A stretch of 64,000 bases of DNA, taken from contig NC_071389.1 in NCBI RefSeq assembly GCF_022682495.2, forward strand, positions 174,530,056 to 174,594,055, in the 5' to 3' direction. This document shows, piece after piece, positions 57,640-64,000 of the stretch. The notes below the pieces were generated by a model. The model searched no databases, was not told where the DNA came from, and saw only the letters and a list, made by a program, of their open reading frames with translations. The translations under genes were made by a program, and so were the position numbers. How positions within the stretch are numbered: position 1 is the stretch's first letter; each line of letters opens with the position of its first letter. The stretch is from Desmodus rotundus. Lineage: Eukaryota > Chordata > Mammalia > Chiroptera > Phyllostomidae.

Positions 57640-57820
57640 TTAAGCAGACCTGGGTTTTCATTCTGGCATCAGCATTGGCTTTGGCGAAAGGAATAAAGCT
57701 TCTGAGCTTCATTTTCCTAATATACTAGATAGGTATATTGAAGCTTACCATTTGAAGGATTAGAAATAATAAATAAAAATGCTTAGTTCCTAGCATAGGT
57801 AAATATTCAATAAACAATCA
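57640..57820 (+). mobile_element. MIR SINE, sense
   Basis: agttaagcagacctgggttt, catcagcattggctttggcg, aataaagcttctgagcttca, ttttcctaatatactagata, gcttagttcctagcataggt: MIR in order. Confidence 0.75.
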
Positions 57821-58599
57821 TGATTATACATAAATTGGTAATAATAGAGATTCCCAAAAGTGGAAAAATTCAAGTGGATGGTGGTGTGGTGGGAACAGTG
57901 GAAAGAGGACTCCTACTTAAGATAGGGGACTTGACTTAAGGTCTATTACAACTTTTAGCATAAAGGTTTTAATTTCCACCTTGGCCTGAAATCTCCTTTC
58001 CCCTAACCGCTTTTTCTTTGCTTCAGAAAGCAATCAGGTTTAATCTACTTTAATCAAGTTTACTTTATACTCTTTCGTTGACTTCTGGAAGTCAATCGAC
58101 TCTAAAAAAGTCAGAACAGGTTGGGCGCGCAGCTAGGACAAATGAGGTTTGAAGAGTTCCCGAATACAAGGCTCACAGACGAAGGTCTTCTCATTTAGTG
58201 GCTCCATGAGCTAGCCACTCCAGGAGGAGGCGAAGGTTGCACGTTTGGCGTGTTACGAGAGGCACTAACTGAAAGAAGCCGCCACTACAAACCACATCAA
58301 ACTCTTGGCAGGAGTGAAGTGAAAAATATTACTTTCAGGTCAGGCGTGAGAAGCGGGTCTGGACTTGCTGGCAGGAACTAATAAGGACAGGCAGTTTAGA
58401 AACTCCCAGGAACCTAACGGAGGTCCTCTGATCTCATCAGTTTACAGCAGGAGTTGAGAAGACAAGAAAGAGCAAAGCGACCAAAGAGAAGAGCTAGGCT
58501 GGAAGGCTCCAGGAGGTAGACGAAGGCAGGCAGGTGATTGGGTACTGGCGTTATGAACTAGAGCCTTGCCCTGGGCGAACCTCTACCTGCGTCTCCCAG
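57821..58599. other. Upstream flank of the CpG island
   Basis: CpG content rises from about 58090 onward (e.g. ggttgggcgcgcagctagga). A reverse CCAAT-like gattgg lies at 58536-58541. No exon or repeat could be supported; regulatory use is plausible because the island follows. Confidence 0.4.
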
Positions 58600-58812
58600 C
58601 TGCTGGTCAGTCCAGCTAGGGCACTTCTGGAAACCTGTCTGCGGCCATCAACTTCGGTCCGGCTTCGTTCGCAGCCTTGATAACTAGGTGCCTCGATAAC
58701 TTTCCTCCCCCACGGATCTCACCCGCCTATTTGCCGGGGGCGCTGGGGGGTAGACCAGATACTCGCCGACTCGGCTGCTGGCAAGACCCGGAGAGCGGAG
58801 CAAGCTCCCGGC

Positions 58813-58825
58813 CGCGCGCGCGCAC
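58813..58825. repeat. Alternating CG run (Z-DNA-prone)
   Basis: Uninterrupted alternating pyrimidine-purine cgcgcgcgcgcac. Such runs in promoters can adopt Z-DNA; here it lies about 20 bases upstream of the NRF1-like site. Confidence 0.7.
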
Positions 58826-58843
58826 GGTCCTCACAGGGGTACT

Positions 58844-58855
58844 GGGCATGCGCGG
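58844..58855 (+). promoter_or_regulatory. NRF1-like site
   Basis: gggcatgcgcgg contains the core gcatgcgc; the consensus has GCGC on both sides, and the left half here is ggGC. NRF1 sites are typical of CpG-island promoters close to transcription start. Confidence 0.5.
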
Positions 58856-58859
58856 CGCG

Positions 58860-59138
58860 CGGCCACCCCAGCGGCGAGCGGGTGAGCGGGCGGGCAGATC
58901 CAGACTTCACTGGCAGCGTTCGGAGAGGCGGTGTCGGCGAGCGCGGGATCCGCGCCGTGCTGGTCTGGGTGATCGCTGCTCCGGGGCTGGGTGCAGACAG
59001 CGGCTCGGCGGCTCGGCGGCCCGCGGGCGTTAGGGAGGGCGCTGTCCGGGTCGGAGGCTTTCTCCAGGCCCCCTCCTGCCGATCGTCTGGGTTCGAGGCG
59101 CCTCCCGGGAAAGCCGCCGCCCCGAAGGCGGGTCCGAG
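58860..59138 (+). other. Candidate non-coding first exon
   Basis: The segment from near the NRF1-like site to the donor ccgag|gtaagag would be a GC-rich 5' exon of about 280 bases. The start is a guess (no TATA, dispersed starts expected). Open frames within it (e.g. 86 aa at 58882-59142) read past the donor, have no domain and depend on GC bias. Seen: the donor and the island. Inferred: that they form exon 1. Confidence 0.35.
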
Positions 59139-59146
59139 GTAAGAGC
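59139..59146 (+). promoter_or_regulatory. Strong 5' splice site
   Basis: Reads gag|gtaagagc, matching U1 complementarity at positions -1 to +5. It is the best donor in the island and points to a gene extending rightward beyond the window. Confidence 0.5.
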
Positions 59147-59689
59147 CCCTCGGCGAAAGGCGCCCGCCGGGACCCGACGGTTTGAACTCTCCCTTGATTT
59201 CAAAGATCCGCCTTTGTGTGCTTGGATGGAGCGCTGCCAGGCGCCGCGTCCGCCTCCCTTCACTTTCACTGCTTTCAACTGGTGGTGGGAGCCAGGTGTG
59301 CGCGTCCGCGCGTCGGGGCTCGGCGCGCCGGGAGCCGGTGCCCGCCCGCGGGCGGCTGCCCCGCGCCGCCCGCCGCGCCCGGGGCTCCGGGCCGGGAGAG
59401 CGGAGAAGATTCGCGGTGCCCCAGCAATGTTTCCTGTAACCCGAGCTCCCGCAGATACACCTGCGCCGATCGGAGCGGTGGGGCGGCTGCAGAACGAGTG
59501 TTCTTTTCACAGTTTCTGTTAGACGGGGTTCGCGGAGCCGTCCTCCCCACCCTCGAAGGCGGAGGGCGGCTTTGCAGATTGACATTTTGGGACAAGGTCT
59601 CACCAGCCTCTCTCTCCTCACATTAATACAGCTTATTATATTTGAGTAGTTGTCACTTCTAATTACTGTTGACTTTCCTTTCTTAGCTT

Positions 59690-59957
59690 GCGCCGCTGTA
59701 CTCATCATTTTACTTTTGGGAAGATGGCCTTTCTGGTGTCTTTGTCAGGCAGTGCCTTTGGAGTGGATTTTCCCACCTCCGGAGACCCTGCTCGCTCCTC
59801 CTCTGCTCACTCTCTTTCCTTTCCTTTCGAGGACTACCTGTATGCGGAATCTTTGCATCGATTGTTCTCTTCCTTTGCATTGTATCTCACATCCTCCTTT
59901 TCCCATAGTCCTGCTGTGATCTCCTTGAGGGTAGGACACCGTGGTACTAGGATTTGA
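59690..59957 (+). other. Small open frame after a possible splice acceptor; YY1-like site
   Basis: A pyrimidine tract ending tttcctttcttag lies at about 59673-59687. Downstream, gggaagATGGcc (ATG at 59724) has A at -3 and G at +4, a strong Kozak context, and opens 77 codons starting MAFLVSLSGSAFGVDFP. The same aagatggc also fits the YY1 motif often found just downstream of CpG-island starts. The right end (ctccttgagggtaggacac) resembles L2. No domain or signal is evident; I lean to non-coding. Confidence 0.25.
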
Positions 59958-60972
59958 AATGCATAGATGTCCAGAGCGGTAGAGCTTTAGGAGTCAGAAT
60001 CTCCCTTTACAAAATGTTTCATAAAAGAAGAAAAAGAAATGTAAAAAATAAAATATGTTTTAATGAAATGCATTATTGCTTTTCTTTTAAAGGTTTCAGT
60101 TCTTTCCTCAGATAAGAGGGACAGCTAATATTTTAAGAGTTCAGATAAAACTTGGTTCCAGATGTATGTGAATAGCTTGATTTTGGCTTCGTTATTCTGG
60201 GGAGATAGGAGAAAGGGATTCTGGGGAGATAGGAGAAAGGGTTTCCAGGAGGCTTCTTTATATATGTATTAACAACAAACAACAGTGTTGTGTGTTGCTT
60301 CTAATTTATTTCCCTTGAAAGGATGCCATTCTTCTGTAGCGACTTGGGTTTTGGAAAGTGTACACTAGTAATTTAGATCATGTGGCCATTGAAATTAAAA
60401 GTGTCATCCTCTCTCACCTAGTGTAGATTTTCTATTTCACTTGTAGTTCTCTGGACATATTGCTACAGTTTTTAGTTTGCTGGTCTGGAAAATTTTGGGT
60501 CATGGGTTCATACTTTTACTTATAATTTGAAAAATAATGCACTTTATAGCCTTGCTATGTGAAGGGTAGACTAGAATGTATCACAAATGTAATGACATTG
60601 CATAGAATGTCTTTAGTGCCGAATTCATAGATTAAGACTTAAAAATTCCACAAGTTATTCATTGCACAGCAGAAAACAAGAAAACTTGCTTTTAATTCCA
60701 CTGCGATACCACTTCTTATAGTATTTGGTATATTCTCTTTGAAATATTTTTTTCTTCCACTTTCCAGTATCACTCAATATCATCATATAGTAATTTTCAG
60801 TCTTTCAGTGGGGAATACTTTAAGTTGTACTCAGGGTGACTTTTGTTTCAAAGTGATTTATTCTTGTTCCCTATCAGGAATCTAATGTCTAATTTTGAAC
60901 ACTTTGCTTGCGTCTGACCAAATGTAAATATTTCATTTTGTTTTTGCTTCTAGCTTTTTTGCTTGAAAAAAA
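59958..60972. other. Candidate intron DNA, no named feature
   Basis: Nothing recognised apart from the 24-bp tandem repeat. Confidence 0.4.
60194..60241 (+). repeat. Perfect 24-bp tandem duplication
   Basis: The unit starting attctggggagataggagaa occurs twice, at 60194-60217 and 60218-60241, without a mismatch. Perfect identity in non-coding DNA suggests a recent slip or a polymorphic minisatellite. Confidence 0.95.
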
Positions 60973-61180
60973 TTTTAAAGATTTTATTTATTTATTTTTA
61001 AAGAGAGGGGAAGGTGGGGAGAAAGAGAGGGAGAGAAACATCAGTGTGTGGTTGCCCCTGGCACACCCCCTACTGGGGACCTGGCCTGCAACCCAGGCAT
61101 GTGCCCTGACTGGGAATCGAACCTGTGACCCTTTGGTTCACAGTCCCCGGCTCAATCTACTGAGCCACACCAGCCAAGGT
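60973..61180 (-). mobile_element. VES SINE, antisense
   Basis: Tail as ttttaaagattttatttatt, GA-rich middle, ccccctactggggacctggc, ctgactgggaatcgaacctg as the reverse B-box, and ccacaccagccaagg at the 5' end. Duplication not clear. The 110-aa plus frame 60908-61240 is antisense to it. Confidence 0.93.
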
Positions 61181-61889
61181 GAATTTTTTATCTATGCTGA
61201 TACTTTTCAGATATCAGTTTTTTTTTTAAATATACTATGACATAGGTTTCATGTTCTTTGCTTTCAGTGTTTTTATTTGATAACCTTTTAAATCCTAGTA
61301 CCCATCTTTTGCTTACACTATACTACACACATGGTCACCACTACTTTTTTCTTCCTCTTCTGACTCTCCTGTTTTCTTCATTTACCTGTATTAATTCTAC
61401 AGCAGCTCACGTGAACCATGGTTATATAAGAAAATACAGTATTCAGAATAAAAGATGGTAGTTTCCCTCATGTCTCTCTTTAGATGCTTGGAGTCTTGTC
61501 AGATGAGTGTTTTAGCACTGATTGGATTCATATAAAATCTAGGTTAGCTTTTCTGAGTTGTAAAGCATATTTGATAGTCAGGTCATCAGAAAACAGCGTA
61601 AGTTAAGAATAGGTTACAAACTTCCAGACATTTGCAATGGTACATAAAGGGAAAAAGTGGAATTTTAGTTAAAATATTTCAGCTATAATACACCCCTGCT
61701 GGGAATTACTGCATGAAATTGTTTGCAGCTGTTAGTGATTGAAAAATACTTTCTTAAAAAAATCCTGCAACAGAATAGTTGTAAACATTTTGAGTTTAAT
61801 ATATGCAGTGTGAAGTTCTTCCGTGCTTCACTACAACATCTTCAGTGTTTTCTAGATACATGCTTAAATGACATTTTAAAAAGTACATT
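61181..61889. other. AT-rich DNA, no feature
   Basis: No element recognised. Confidence 0.4.
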
Positions 61890-64000
61890 TGAATTTTTAG
61901 ATCAGTTTTGTATTTACAGAAAAAAGTATAAAGTTAGCACAGTGATTTCTCATCTATCCCCCTACCCAGTTACCCCTCTTATTAACATCTTACATGGATA
62001 CTTGTTAGAGTTAATGAATCAGTATTGGTACATTATTGTTAACTAAAATTTATACTTTATTCAGATTTCCTTTTTCTGTCCTAGGCTCCTACCGTCTAGG
62101 ATATTATGCTTAGTGGCCAGGTCTTCCTAAGCTGCTCTTGGCTGTGACAGTTCGTTAGACTTTCCTTTGTGATGACCTTCACAGCTGTGAGGAGTACTGC
62201 TCAGGTATTTTTTAGAATGGCCCTATATTGGAATTAGTCTAAGGCTTTTCTCATAATCAGACTGAGGTTTGGGGTTTTGTGGGGGATGATCACAGAAGTA
62301 AAAATGCTATTTTTATTACATCATAGAAAGGGTACATGCTCTCAACATGATTTTTCCCTGTTGGTAGTGATTTTGGTCATCTGGCCAAGGTAGTGTTTGT
62401 TAGGTTTCTGCACTGAAAAGTTACTCTTTTCTTTCTTTTCAGGCTGTACTCTTAAAAGGAAGTCACTGTGCAGCCCACACTTGAGCGGAGAGTTACGCTC
62501 CTTATGGGTGGAACAGCTATGTAACGTTATTTGGAATTCTTCTGCATGACAGATTTGCCTCTTCTCCCCATTTATTTATGTACTCAATCATTTACTGACA
62601 TTGATCTGGATATATATATTGCACTGTGGATTATCAGCCAGTACTACTTTATTTTATTGCTCAAAATGTTTCAGCTATAACCATATGACCAGCTTTTTCT
62701 GTTGGCTCCACCACTTTTGAAAAATCACTTCCACACTTTCTAGCACTGAAACGTGCTCCAGGATCGTCTTGTATATTTCCATTTCCTGCCCCAGTCCTAG
62801 ATTCAGCCAGAATCTGGTTCATTTTCTTGGGAAATGGTATTAGAAATCAAGATGTGGGTGCTAGGTGTTCTTGTTGCTCCTAGGTGTCATTGCTTCTAGC
62901 CCCTCTCATCTGATTCAGCAGGAAATACGTGTGTGTATAGAAACCTGTATATATACACTTATCTGTACATATTTCTATGTAGCCACGTGTATCATATTAA
63001 GCTAAATATGAGTTCATATGGATGTCTCTTAGTCCAGCGAATCCATTATCACCTACATCATTCTGGCCTTCTCCCCTTGCTTATCTGTAAACTCCAACAG
63101 TGAGGAGAAAGCTGGCTCCCCCCATTTGCCATCCATTTACTTAATTGTTCAGTCTGTTGCATATGTATCACAGTATCGAAATGGTTAGCTTGTACTCCCT
63201 TTACAAAGAGTGGAAACACTTTATCAATTAGAGTACAGTGCTTATGTGCAGTTCCTTTTGCTTTTAGTCTTACTCCTTTTTCTTCTGCCCCTTTACTGAA
63301 GTTGCTGCAGAAATGGATAATAGAGTTTGATCCTCTTGTCAGCACCTGCATTCCATCCTGGGCTCCTCTGACCTTCTAAATTATTTTTAAAAAGATTTGA
63401 ATACACTAAGTTTCACTCTTTGTTCTGTCAAGGTCTGTGGATTTTCACAAATGCATAATTTCATGTGTCTATCATTACAATATCAAAGTATCATACAGAA
63501 TAATTTCAACACATTAAACACCTCCTGTGCTTTACCTATCATTTCCTTAACTCTGTATGCCTGGCAACCACTGCTTTTTTTACTGTCTGTATAGTTTTGT
63601 CTTTTCCAGATGTTCTATAATTGCAATTTTACAGCCTTGTCAGACTGTCTTTTTTCACTTAGCAATATGCATCATGTCTTACTGTGGTTTGATAGAGTTC
63701 CTGTTGCTCCTCATTGTTGTCTCTCAGTTTTTATTTTATGCACTCTAAGAGCTGTGTAGTAATATCTCATTGTGCTTTAATTTGCCATGCCTTAATGACA
63801 TTTAATGTCAGGCATCTTTTCATGTTTGATTTTCCATTTGTATATTTTTTTGGTGAGATGTCTGTTCTGAACTTTTGCCCACTTTCTAATAGGGTTGTCT
63901 GTTTTCTTATTGTTGAGTTTTAAAAATTCTTTATATCTTTTTTGCTATAAGCACTCTATTAGATATATGTTTTGCAAATATTTTCTTCCTGTAAAGATGC
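61890..64000 (-). mobile_element. Old L1 3' UTR and ORF2 end, antisense, runs off the window
   Basis: Reversed old L1 3' UTR: cagttacccctcttattaac, atttatactttattcagatt, ctgctcttggctgtgacagt, gagtactgctcaggtatttt, agcccacacttgagcggaga, ggaattcttctgcatgacag; then, from 63380, catacagaataatttcaaca, tagttttgtcttttccagat, ggtttgatagagttcctgtt and cagatatatgttttgcaaata-like ORF2 end. The stretch around 63000-63370 is less clear, so this may be two adjoining copies. Short minus and plus frames here are not genes. Confidence 0.75.

Larger units (their letters stand above)
58600..59580. promoter_or_regulatory. CpG island, probable promoter
   Basis: About 1 kb of very high G+C with dense CpG, unlike anything else in the window. 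It has no TATA box but has Sp1-type boxes (gggcgggcag, aaggcggg), a near-match to the NRF1 site (gggcatgcgcgg, 58844-58855) and a Z-DNA-prone CG run (58813-58825). Such islands usually mark 5' ends of broadly expressed genes. A plus-strand splice donor sits inside it at 59139. Weaker minus-strand donors (ctcaccc at 58718-58724, ctcacc at 59599-59604) leave bidirectional activity open. The gene is not identified. Confidence 0.85.

Noticed and set aside
58719..59708. 329-aa minus-strand open frame, the longest in the window
   Set aside because: It spans the CpG island, where stops are rare by composition. The product is Arg/Pro/Ala/Gly-rich low complexity with no domain, and it overlaps equally long plus-strand frames.
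1..64000. CRISPR arrays, operons, phage or plasmid features
   Set aside because: No direct-repeat/spacer arrays, no dense ORFs with ribosome binding sites; base composition and repeats are mammalian.

Overview
This window looks like non-coding DNA from a mammalian nuclear genome, most probably a bat. The diagnosis rests on several tRNA-derived SINEs of the chiropteran VES type: a 5' end reading ccctggctggtgtggctcag, a tRNA B-box, a CT-rich middle and an aaataaataaataaaatctt tail. They sit among mammalian L1, L2, MIR and MaLR (MLT1) relics and a short hAT-type DNA transposon carried inside one of the SINEs. No intact protein-coding gene, tRNA, rRNA or CRISPR array was found. Almost all long open frames are chance frames or decayed LINE ORF2.

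Layout. 0-15 kb: AT-rich intergenic DNA with L2 and MIR relics, MaLR and possible ERV LTRs, and two VES SINEs (about 5.1 and 9.5 kb). 15-27 kb: the best preserved L1 copies (15.4-16.8 kb sense, 16.9-17.2 kb antisense, 26.4-27.2 kb with a 5' inversion), a MIR split by an L1 tail, and a GC-rich patch at 20.0-20.4 kb. 27-45 kb: sparse old repeats (LTR, L2, hAT, MLT1, old L1, MIR with a GT run) and long stretches with nothing recognisable. 44-45.6 kb: stacked L2 fragments with a VES SINE in them. 49-57.5 kb: a thick layer of antisense L1 carrying nested insertions, including a 2.85 kb block bounded by a short direct repeat inside an old L1.

58.6-59.6 kb: a CpG island with Sp1-, NRF1- and (downstream) YY1-like motifs and a strong splice donor at 59139. 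This is the only place that looks like a gene start. If that donor is used, a gene runs rightward and the rest of the window (VES SINE, old L1) is its first intron. I could not identify the gene. Weaker donors on the opposite strand leave bidirectional transcription possible.

I did not find a new multi-gene system. The points worth a second look are insertion histories (TSD-flanked block, L1 inversion, nested hAT-in-SINE, shared L1 deletion), the unassigned CpG-island promoter, and two small CpG-rich patches in otherwise AT-rich DNA. Repeat family names are from recognition of consensus sequence, not from a search; boundaries are by eye and usually good to tens of bases, except where target-site duplications fix them.
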